5,265 bases of DNA from Coriobacteriia bacterium (GTDB taxonomy: Bacteria; Actinomycetota; Coriobacteriia; Coriobacteriales; QAMH01): contig CAAEQF010000053.1 in the NCBI GenBank assembly GCA_900758075.1, positions 1-5,265 of the forward strand, read 5' to 3'. Position numbers and translations under genes: made by a program. Positions 1-5,265 of this stretch are shown one piece after another (the first letter of the stretch is position 1; each line of letters opens with the position of its first letter). The notes under the pieces are model-generated. The model made no database searches. It saw nothing but the letters and a program-made list of their open reading frames with translations, and was not told where the DNA came from.

Positions 1-98
1 ATCCTTTCGACCGCATCTGCCTTGGACTTGGTTTGCCGCCTTTTGGCCGCTCCCCTCAACCACAGACCCAGGAGGAACAAACTAAAGTTTAGCACACG
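1..98. other. Downstream flank of rlmKL with no recognised gene
   Basis: No convincing coding region or clean intrinsic terminator is visible. A 6-bp stem with one mismatch around a TTTT loop (35-50) has no adjoining T run on the minus strand. An AT-rich near-palindrome, ctaaagtttag (82-92), is the most AT-rich spot of the flank, with no clear role. On the minus strand the very edge reads GAAAGGAT (8-1), which could be a ribosome binding site for another leftward gene starting just outside the window; this is a guess. Confidence 0.3.
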
Positions 99-2315
99 CT
101 ATCCGCGTTTAAGCAGGTAGCAGCGATGTACTTTGGGGTTTCTCTCAAAGTCAGAAGGAATGGTCTTGTCCGAGATATCGCGGATGATGACACCCGCCTT
201 GGCGAGGGTTTCCACGTCGGGTTTGAACTTGCGCAGGTTACACGAGAAGACCGCCACGCCCTCGCGCGTGAGCAGACGGCTCACGCCGATGAGCAGTTCT
301 GCATGGTCGCGCTGGACGTCCCAATCCCGCGTCCCCATCTTGCTGGAATTGGAGAACGTGGGCGGGTCAACGAAGATGAGATCCCAGCGCTCCTTGCTGT
401 GGCGCTTTTCCTGAACCCAGGCGAGCACGTCGGCGCGAACGAACTCCTGGTGCCGGTCGAGCAGGCGGTTGAGCTTCATATTGCGCATGGCCCACTGCTG
501 GTAGGTGTTGGAGATGTCCACCGTCGTGGTGAACTTGGCCTTGCCGGCCGCCGCGTAGACGCTTGCCGTGCCCGTGTAGGCGAACAGGTTGAGAAAGCTC
601 TTGCCCTTGGCGAGCATGCGCAGCAGCACGCGGGTGTTGCGGTGGTCGAGGAACAGTCCCGTGTCCAGGTAATCGGCGAGGTCGACCTCGAACAGCAGGC
701 CGTTTTCCTTCGTGATAAGGCGCCCGGCACGGCTTTTCGAACCCTCTTCGCCCAGCCCGGCCGTGCCGGAATACTGCGATCCGCCCTTGGCGCGCACGCG
801 GCGCTTGAGGTAGACGTCCTTGGGGTCGACCTCGAATACGACGGGGATGATGCGCAGCGCATCGGCTATTCGCCGCGATGCCTTTGCCGCGTCGATGTCA
901 CGCGGGGCGGCGTATTCCGCGACGTGGACAAGGCGCTTGCCCTTGTCCGGGCCAGCGCCGCAGTACAAGTCGATGGCCATGTTGTAGTCGGGCAGGTCTG
1001 CATCGTAGACGCGGTACGCGTACACCTGCTCTTTTGCCGCCCATTTACGGCGCTGCTTGTAGACTTTGTTCAAGCGCGAGGCAAACTGCTGAGCAGCGGC
1101 ATCGCTCACGGCGATCTGGGTATCGCGGACCTTGACCGTCGCGTCGAGCGCGTTGAGCTCGCCTTCTAGGTCGTATACCCTGAAACTCTCCTCGGCGCGC
1201 CCGTTCATGACGTCGAGCGTCGAGGAAGCCTCGATACCCAGGTGGGCGTCGAGGCCGGCGTCGTCGGAGAGCAGCGCGAGTGTGCTCACGCGGGCGTCGG
1301 AGCGTGCCGCGTCGAGAATGCGCGCGTACAGCAGGGGCAGCTGGGCGAGCACCGCATGCTCGATGCTCGGCAGGTTGCACACGAGAAGGCCCGCGCCTTT
1401 CGCGCCTAGGCTCTCGAGCGTCGGGGCATCTCCTTTCGACGAATCGACGAAGGTGATGCAGTCTGCCACGGAGGCACGGCGCGCACAGGCACGGGCATGC
1501 TCGAGAGCCGCGGCATCCGCATCGCACGCGATGATGGGAAGGACATGCTCTCTACCCTGGTCGCTTTCGTAATCTGCCTGGTCGAGCAGGTCGTCCCACA
1601 TGCCGGGGTTGTGCTCTGCAATCCCCTCGAAGCCCCAGTGCGCGCGCATGATGCCGGGCGCGATACGCGCGCTCATCATCGCCGCCTCAATGGCGAGCGT
1701 CCCGCTCGCACACAGCGGGTTCACCAGGCCACAAGGCCCATCCTCGCGACCCCATCCTGCTGCCATGAGCATTGCAGCCGCGAGGTTTTCGTGAAGCGGT
1801 GCGCCCTGCGGCTTGCCCGGCGCGCGGTAACCGCGCTGCTCGAGAGCGGTGCCCGAAAGGTCGATGGAGACCGTCGCCTTTTCGTTGCGAACGTTTATGC
1901 TGATGCGCACGTCGGGAGACACGGTATCGACGTCGGGGCGTTCGCCGCGCAGCGCGCGTAGGCGATCGCACAATGCGTCTTTTGCGCGCAGTGCCGTAAA
2001 GCGCGTGTCACGCAGGTTCGCGTTGGTGCCGCGGGCGGAAAACGCGATGGTCTTGCCAAGCGGGATATGGTCCTCCCAGGGGATGCGCCTCACATCCTCG
2101 TAGAGCGAGTCGGCACAATGGGCATCGACGCGCGCGACTGTCATGAGCACGCGGCTTGCGATGCGCGACCACAGGCACGCGAGGTAGGCGTCTCTCATGT
2201 CGCCGTTAAACGAGACGCCCGCGCGCAGCGGTCGCACGCCATGCACGCCAATCGTGCGCAGCTCGTCTCCGAGCAGGGCCTCCAGCCCCCTACCGCAAGT
2301 CGCGAAAAACTCCAT
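99..2315 (-). CDS. rlmKL: Bifunctional 23S rRNA methyltransferase RlmKL (RlmL half degenerate)
   Basis: A 738-residue protein with the three-part layout of RlmKL, which in E. coli makes m2G2445 (RlmL half) and m7G2069 (RlmK half) in 23S rRNA using S-adenosylmethionine. A THUMP RNA-binding region spans about residues 45-155. The RlmL Rossmann methyltransferase spans about 165-385, with motif I NPLCASGT at 199-206 and acidic D265. The RlmK methyltransferase spans about 405-738, with FLNLFAYTGTAS at 574-585 and DPPTFSNSSKM at 650-660. The RlmK motifs look intact. In the RlmL half the expected NPPY motif reads NLPS (314-317), and motif I has N and A where DPxCGSGT is usual, so m2G activity is doubtful. 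The ATG at 2315 is chosen because AGGAG (2321-2325) sits 5 nt upstream; the GTG two codons earlier would overlap that site. Length is slightly above E. coli RlmKL, partly from a short insertion near 515-530. The family call is secure; the activity of the first half is not. Confidence 0.93.
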   Translation of the reverse strand: MEFFATCGRGLEALLGDELRTIGVHGVRPLRAGVSFNGDMRDAYLACLWSRIASRVLMTVARVDAHCADSLYEDVRRIPWEDHIPLGKTIAFSARGTNANLRDTRFTALRAKDALCDRLRALRGERPDVDTVSPDVRISINVRNEKATVSIDLSGTALEQRGYRAPGKPQGAPLHENLAAAMLMAAGWGREDGPCGLVNPLCASGTLAIEAAMMSARIAPGIMRAHWGFEGIAEHNPGMWDDLLDQADYESDQGREHVLPIIACDADAAALEHARACARRASVADCITFVDSSKGDAPTLESLGAKGAGLLVCNLPSIEHAVLAQLPLLYARILDAARSDARVSTLALLSDDAGLDAHLGIEASSTLDVMNGRAEESFRVYDLEGELNALDATVKVRDTQIAVSDAAAQQFASRLNKVYKQRRKWAAKEQVYAYRVYDADLPDYNMAIDLYCGAGPDKGKRLVHVAEYAAPRDIDAAKASRRIADALRIIPVVFEVDPKDVYLKRRVRAKGGSQYSGTAGLGEEGSKSRAGRLITKENGLLFEVDLADYLDTGLFLDHRNTRVLLRMLAKGKSFLNLFAYTGTASVYAAAGKAKFTTTVDISNTYQQWAMRNMKLNRLLDRHQEFVRADVLAWVQEKRHSKERWDLIFVDPPTFSNSSKMGTRDWDVQRDHAELLIGVSRLLTREGVAVFSCNLRKFKPDVETLAKAGVIIRDISDKTIPSDFERNPKVHRCYLLKRG

Positions 2316-2320
2316 GGGCA

Positions 2321-2326
2321 CTCCTA
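2321..2326 (-). promoter_or_regulatory. Ribosome binding site of rlmKL, overlapping the upstream stop codon
   Basis: The minus strand reads TAGGAG here, followed by TGCCC and the ATG at 2315. The first three bases are the TAG stop of the dehydrogenase-like gene. Ribosomes ending that gene therefore stop directly on the rlmKL ribosome binding site, the classic arrangement for translational coupling. The site decides the rlmKL start: the in-frame GTG at 2321 would have no room for it. Confidence 0.75.
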
Positions 2327-3367
2327 GTTGTTCGAGAAGAAGCCGTCGATGGGCGGAATGCCACCACCACCGGGTCTGCCGTCGTCGTAGCCGCCCTCGT
2401 CGCCGTAGTACCCGTCGTAGCCGTCAGGACCGTCAGGACCGTTCAAGCCGTCGGCCAGCGCCCAATCGAGCCCGTAGTTGGCACAGGTCTGCTCGTCTTC
2501 GTACAAAAGCGCGATGGCCTGGATGTTCATCTCGTCACCGCCCACAACGGAGAGCAGGTCGTAGAGTTGGTAGGCCGTCTCGACGAGCGGTAAGGTAATG
2601 CCCAGCTGCTCGGCGGTGTCGAGTGCGACATCGAGGGCGTCGAGGAATTCGGAGACGTTGATGTTGCCCGAATAATCGTGTGCGAGCATGCGCGGCACAT
2701 AGTCGATGAGCGCGCGGGAGCCGCCCGATGTCGAGGCGAGCGTGCTGATGGCCTTGCTATCGTTGAAGCCCGCAATATGCGCGATGGACATGGCCTCGAT
2801 CGCGCCCATCATAGAGCCGGCGAGCGAGATGTAGGCGATCATCGCGGCAAACTGCCCCTCGCCCACATCGGACTGCGGGTATACCGCCGGCGCCAGGTAC
2901 GGGAACAGCGCCGACAGGTCTTCGATGGCGTCTTTGTTCCCACCGACGAACACGCACGCTTGCTCCTTCTCGCCGAGGTTGACGATGGGGGCGTCGAGCA
3001 TCTCGATGTCCGAGATAGCCGCCATGGCCGCTATCTCGCGTGCGAGCTGCGGCGTGGAAAAGCTCAGGTCGACGGCGTACGTGCCGGGCTCCATGAGCTC
3101 GAGCAGCCCATTGTCGCCCAGATACAGGTTCTCGACCTCGGCCGGCGTGCGAAACGAGGTGATGACGACCTGCGAGTCGTCGAGTGCCGCCATGCGGTCG
3201 GAGACCATCGGGATGCCGACCTCGCGCAGCAGGCCGGCCTCGATCCTGTGCCAGCTTCCAGCGACAACGTCGAAGCCGGCCTTCTGCAGCTTGACGATTG
3301 CCTCGGTGACGGCGGGCTTGCCCGAGCCGCCAAAATACGTGATGCGCGTGTCAGAGGGACTAATCAT
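2324..3367 (-). CDS. Beta-hydroxyacid dehydrogenase-fold NAD(P)-binding protein, probable non-canonical enzyme or pseudoenzyme
   Basis: A 347-residue protein resembling the 3-hydroxyisobutyrate/tartronate semialdehyde reductase family: an N-terminal NAD(P)-binding Rossmann domain (about 6-165) and an all-helical C-terminal domain (about 168-300). Supporting signs are a glycine-rich first loop (FGGSG, 12-16), DLSFSTP (100-106) where the family has DxSTxxP, LDAP (124-127), a VGG (141-143) and GEGQ followed by a long helix ending in EAM (169-193). The family's catalytic lysine, seven residues into the GxGxxxKxxN motif, is Ala175 here; the asparagine three further on is Ala178. The usual glycine pair after DAP is also missing. 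A Gly/Asp/Tyr/Pro-rich tail follows from 306. The ATG at 3367 is preferred over a TTG at 3379, since GGTGA lies at the expected distance before it and the TTG would overlap that site. The fold assignment is firm; substrate and activity are unknown. The stop lies 8 nt before rlmKL, suggesting co-expression. Confidence 0.8.
   Translation of the reverse strand: MISPSDTRITYFGGSGKPAVTEAIVKLQKAGFDVVAGSWHRIEAGLLREVGIPMVSDRMAALDDSQVVITSFRTPAEVENLYLGDNGLLELMEPGTYAVDLSFSTPQLAREIAAMAAISDIEMLDAPIVNLGEKEQACVFVGGNKDAIEDLSALFPYLAPAVYPQSDVGEGQFAAMIAYISLAGSMMGAIEAMSIAHIAGFNDSKAISTLASTSGGSRALIDYVPRMLAHDYSGNINVSEFLDALDVALDTAEQLGITLPLVETAYQLYDLLSVVGGDEMNIQAIALLYEDEQTCANYGLDWALADGLNGPDGPDGYDGYYGDEGGYDDGRPGGGGIPPIDGFFSNN
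2327..2452 (-). other. Low-complexity Gly/Asp/Tyr/Pro-rich C-terminal tail
   Basis: Codes residues 306-347 of the dehydrogenase-like protein. The stretch is dominated by Gly, Asp, Tyr and Pro, with GPDGPDGYDG, YYGDEGGYDDG and a run of four glycines, and ends in IPPIDGFFSNN. It starts just after the position where the helical domain of the family normally ends, so it reads as a disordered acidic appendage. It is in frame with the rest and ends at a normal stop. Frameshifted 3' sequence could also give low complexity, but the tail keeps GC-rich, well-formed codons and feeds into the rlmKL ribosome binding site. Confidence 0.75.
2421..2442 (-). repeat. Perfect 9-nt tandem repeat inside the acidic tail
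   Basis: On the plus strand the unit ccgtcagga occurs twice in a row and continues for four more matching bases. On the coding strand it gives two Gly-Pro-Asp units using identical codons (GGT CCT GAC). A related 10-base direct repeat, gtcgtagccg, occurs at 2384-2393 and 2414-2423. Identical codons point to recent slippage or duplication within the tail-coding region. Confidence 0.7.
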
Positions 3368-3370
3368 GTT

Positions 3371-3376
3371 CTCACC
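3371..3376 (-). promoter_or_regulatory. Ribosome binding site of the dehydrogenase-like gene
   Basis: The minus strand reads GGTGAG followed by AAC and the ATG at 3367. GGTGA matches the 3' part of the full consensus TAAGGAGGTGATC, so the short gap corresponds to a normal aligned spacing of about 7 nt. This supports the ATG at 3367 over the TTG at 3379, which would place the site inside the coding region. Confidence 0.6.
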
Positions 3377-3391
3377 CAAACTTACGTGAAA

Positions 3392-3429
3392 GCGGTGCCG
3401 CAGCTGCCTCGCAGCTCAGACGGCACCGC
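3392..3429 (-). terminator. Two-part hairpin between degV-family gene and dehydrogenase-like gene, possible weak terminator or attenuator
   Basis: A perfect 9-bp outer stem, GCGGTGCCG (3392-3400) with CGGCACCGC (3421-3429), encloses a second 6-bp stem, AGCTGC/GCAGCT, closed by a 3-nt loop. An asymmetric bulge of 1 and 4 nt separates the stems. Read on the minus strand it lies 20 nt after the DegV-family stop and 24 nt before the next start codon. The bases after it are TTTCACG, so there are only three Ts, much poorer than a textbook intrinsic terminator. The plus-strand side has no T run at all, so any terminator acts in the minus direction. It may end the pncB-degV transcript, reduce read-through, or protect a processed 3' end. 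Confidence 0.5.
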
Positions 3430-3449
3430 GTGGTTATGACTTGCTCGTG

Positions 3450-4391
3450 TTATTCGTCTTCGGAGCTCAGGCGGTTTGCGATGCGGTCTGCGATGGACGC
3501 CTTCTTGCGGCGGTCCGGACCCCAGATGGCAATTGCCACCATGCCCGGCCCCACATGGCTGCCGATGACGGGCCCGATATGGCAACGCACCACCGGCAGG
3601 CTCCCCTCGGGACGACGCAGGTGCTCCTCAACCCACTTCGCGTCGTTTTCGGCATCGGCGGAGCCAACGAGGATCGACTCATCCGAGCTGCCGCCGTCGG
3701 CGTGCGTGTCCTCGTAGAATTTCACGATCGATTTGAGCGCCTTCTTGCGGCCACGGGCCATGCCCGTCATGGAGAGCGTGCCGTCGAGGTTGAAGCTGAG
3801 CATCGGCTTGATGTTGAGCTTGTCGCCGATCGTCGCCGCGGCACTCGGGATGCGGCCGCCACGGCGCAGATGGTCGAGCTCATCGATCGTAAAGCAGCTG
3901 TTGACGTACCAGCGTGCCTCTTCTGCCCAGCTGGCCAGCTGCTTGGCACTCAGACCTCGGTTGCACTGGCGGACGGCCTCATAAGCAAGCAGCCCTTCCG
4001 CAATGGAGGCGAGCTTGGTGTCGACCACATACAGCTCGAACTCAGGATGCCTCTCGCGGACGTCCGCCGCAACACGCTCCGCCGTCTCGAACGTGCCGGA
4101 CAGCCCCGACGAAAACGCGAGGTAGACCGTTGGGACACCCTTCTCGGCCGCCTTTTCGAGCGTTTCCTCGATGGCGGCGATTGAGATCTGGGCCGTACCC
4201 GAAACCTCGCCGCCGCGCAAGCGGTCGTAGAATTCCTTGGGCTGCATGCTCGCCCACATGTCGTCGCTGTGCTCGCCATCGTTCATCATGAACGGAAAGC
4301 GGAAGAACTCCACGCCCGCCTGCTCGATCAGCTCTCTGGGCAAATCGCAGCAGGAATCGAGGATGAGGTTGCAGCGTATCTTACTTTGCAT
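3450..4391 (-). CDS. DegV family fatty-acid-binding protein (FakB-type)
   Basis: A 313-residue DegV-family protein. Studied members (FakB) hold a fatty acid in a buried tunnel and present its carboxylate to the kinase FakA, feeding exogenous or recycled fatty acids into phospholipid synthesis; the protein is cytosolic. Visible family motifs, in order: LDSCCDLP (11-18), GTAQIS (65-70), SSGLSGT (94-100), VDTKLAS (123-129), LRRGGRI (175-181), IKPML (194-198), GRKKAL (214-219) and GPVIGSHVGPG (273-283), including the conserved His279. The ligand motifs look intact. DSCC replaces the more usual DST(A/S), and DTKLAS has Thr where Ser is common. A charged extension of about 24 residues after the GPG motif ends in SSEDE. 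The ATG at 4391 is backed by AAAGG 7 nt upstream. It lies 30 nt after pncB, with no terminator between, so co-transcription is likely. No fakA partner is in the window, and which lipid it binds cannot be told. Confidence 0.9.
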   Translation of the reverse strand: MQSKIRCNLILDSCCDLPRELIEQAGVEFFRFPFMMNDGEHSDDMWASMQPKEFYDRLRGGEVSGTAQISIAAIEETLEKAAEKGVPTVYLAFSSGLSGTFETAERVAADVRERHPEFELYVVDTKLASIAEGLLAYEAVRQCNRGLSAKQLASWAEEARWYVNSCFTIDELDHLRRGGRIPSAAATIGDKLNIKPMLSFNLDGTLSMTGMARGRKKALKSIVKFYEDTHADGGSSDESILVGSADAENDAKWVEEHLRRPEGSLPVVRCHIGPVIGSHVGPGMVAIAIWGPDRRKKASIADRIANRLSSEDE

Positions 4392-4398
4392 GGCAGTG

Positions 4399-4403
4399 CC
4401 TTT
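4399..4403 (-). promoter_or_regulatory. Ribosome binding site of the DegV-family gene
   Basis: The minus strand reads AAAGG, 7 nt before the ATG at 4391, in the 30-nt gap after pncB. It is a partial match to the consensus and supports the assigned start. No hairpin or promoter-like sequence was seen in the same gap. Confidence 0.5.
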
Positions 4404-4421
4404 CTACGCGTCAGGACACGT

Positions 4422-5265
4422 CTATCTGTACAGTTCGCCGAGACCGCGTGTCTCGATGACGATGGAATTGCGTTTTTCGAACAGGCTGCGCTCGATGCCG
4501 CAGGGATACTCGTGTGGGTTGTGGAAGCGCTTAATCGAGTCGTCCAGCTTGGATAGCTGCTCTTGGCAGCGTGCACGTCCGGCACGGGCGCTGATGTCGA
4601 CATCCTCGACCTGGCCGTTTGTGACGAGTCGCTTGAGGAGCGTCTCGAACCTCTGGCCTTCGTCGAACTTGCGGCGGCGCGCGGCATCGAGCGGGTCGAC
4701 GATGACCGCGAGCTCGGGAACCCCGTCGTTGACGTCGAAGATGAGGTCGCCGGAGAACTTGCCCTCGCCATCGTAGTAGCGGCGCGTGTCCAAGACACCC
4801 GGGATGGTGCGCTTGTAGACCTGCTCGGAGATCTTCATGCGCGCGAACCACTCGTCGGAACCCTTCTCCCTGACGGCGGAAAGCTTGTAGACGCCGCCGA
4901 GCGCTGGCTGGCCGTATGCCGCGGCGAGGTGCGTCCCCACGCCGAGCGCCGTGTAGCAGGCCCCCTGCTCATTGAGCGACTGGATAGTGTATTCGTCGAG
5001 GTCGTTGGAAAGCACGATGCCGCAATCCTCGAAACCCGCCTCGTCGAGCATCGCGCGCGCCTTCTTGGACAGCCAGGCAAGATCGCCCGAGTCGATGCGT
5101 ATGGCGCGCAGCTTGTGGCCAGTCTCACGCAGCTCGCGTCCGACGGTGATGGCGTTTTTCACGCCAGTCGCCACATCGTAGGTATCCACGAGCAACACGC
5201 AATTGTCAGGCATCGCCGCGGCGTACGCGCGAAACGCCGTAAGCTCGTCGGGAAACGACATGACC
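4422..5265 (-). CDS. pncB: Nicotinate phosphoribosyltransferase, C-terminal part (cut by window edge)
   Basis: The last 281 complete codons of nicotinate phosphoribosyltransferase, which joins nicotinate to PRPP with ATP hydrolysis to give nicotinate mononucleotide, the first step of the Preiss-Handler route to NAD. Counting from the Met at 5261, motifs are VDTYD (25-29), RIDSGDL (55-61), SNDLDEYTI (85-93), the phosphate-binding GVGTHL (107-112), GGVYKL (122-127), and NPHEYPCGIERSL near the end (248-260). That Met is internal: the frame stays open to the window edge with a Val codon before it, and VMSFPDEL follows directly on the family's GTxAHS motif. About 200 N-terminal residues, including the catalytic histidine of GTxAHS, should therefore lie beyond the edge. 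The visible part is collinear and undamaged. The gene leads a probable operon with the DegV-family gene 30 nt downstream. Its promoter is outside the window. Confidence 0.93.
   Translation of the reverse strand, partial: VMSFPDELTAFRAYAAAMPDNCVLLVDTYDVATGVKNAITVGRELRETGHKLRAIRIDSGDLAWLSKKARAMLDEAGFEDCGIVLSNDLDEYTIQSLNEQGACYTALGVGTHLAAAYGQPALGGVYKLSAVREKGSDEWFARMKISEQVYKRTIPGVLDTRRYYDGEGKFSGDLIFDVNDGVPELAVIVDPLDAARRRKFDEGQRFETLLKRLVTNGQVEDVDISARAGRARCQEQLSKLDDSIKRFHNPHEYPCGIERSLFEKRNSIVIETRGLGELYR

Noticed and set aside
35..50. Possible terminator after rlmKL
   Set aside because: The stem has a mismatch, and on the minus strand the following bases are AAACC, not a T run. It is not enough to call.
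77..93. AT-rich near-palindrome as a promoter or operator
   Set aside because: The best -35/-10 pairing on the minus strand (TTAAAC, TAAACT) has only a 15-nt spacer, and no gene start is visible nearby.
126..1169. Long plus-strand open frame (347 codons) opposite rlmKL
   Set aside because: It lies entirely antisense to well-conserved RlmK/RlmL coding sequence and shows no recognisable domain. It is expected from GC-rich codon use that avoids TTA, CTA and TCA.
2319..2321. GTG start for rlmKL
   Set aside because: It abuts the AGGA of the ribosome binding site with no spacer; the ATG two codons later has a workable distance.
3377..3379. TTG start for the dehydrogenase-like gene
   Set aside because: The TTG overlaps the GGTGA ribosome binding site that fits the ATG at 3367.
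2678..3439. Plus-strand open frame (253 codons) opposite the dehydrogenase-like gene
   Set aside because: It has arginine/histidine-rich composition with no family signature and lies antisense to a clear Rossmann-fold protein, so it is a shadow.
3441..4184. Plus-strand open frame (247 codons) opposite the DegV-family gene
   Set aside because: It is antisense to intact DegV motifs and its protein looks like no known family.
5259..5261. ATG as the start of a short nicotinate phosphoribosyltransferase
   Set aside because: The frame stays open to the window edge, and VMSFPDEL is an internal motif of the family. The gene is truncated by the window, not short.

Overview
This window looks like ordinary chromosomal sequence from a GC-rich, probably actinobacterial organism. 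A gut-type Coriobacteriia member (Collinsella/Olsenella-like) is my best guess. It rests on GC-rich codon use with long antisense open frames, AGGAG/GGTGA-type ribosome binding sites, and the combination of a fused RlmKL with a DegV protein. That is an impression from the proteins, not a search result. No tRNA, rRNA, CRISPR array, insertion sequence or phage gene is visible.

All four genes lie on the minus strand and are read from the right edge to the left. (1) 5265-4422: the C-terminal part of nicotinate phosphoribosyltransferase (pncB), cut by the window edge. (2) 4391-3450: a DegV/FakB-type fatty-acid-binding protein, 30 nt downstream. (3) After an 82-nt gap holding a strong two-part hairpin (3392-3429), 3367-2324: a protein with the beta-hydroxyacid dehydrogenase fold. 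It lacks the family's catalytic lysine and carries a 42-residue Gly/Asp/Tyr/Pro-rich tail. (4) 2315-99: bifunctional 23S rRNA methyltransferase RlmKL, whose ribosome binding site overlaps the stop codon of gene 3. The last 98 nt at the left edge hold no recognisable gene.

The gene spacing suggests two transcription blocks, pncB-degV and dehydrogenase-like-rlmKL. The hairpin between them may end the first or only reduce read-through. The second pair is so tightly spaced that translational coupling is likely. Functionally they cover NAD salvage, handling of exogenous fatty acids, an unknown Rossmann protein and 23S rRNA modification, with no obvious shared pathway.

I see no clear new multi-gene system. 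The two best leads are apparently degenerate active sites in otherwise well-conserved proteins. The RlmL half of RlmKL has NLPS where the catalytic NPPY motif should be, while its RlmK half looks intact. The dehydrogenase-like protein has alanine at the catalytic lysine position. Two start codons were moved downstream from the longest-frame starts on ribosome-binding-site grounds.
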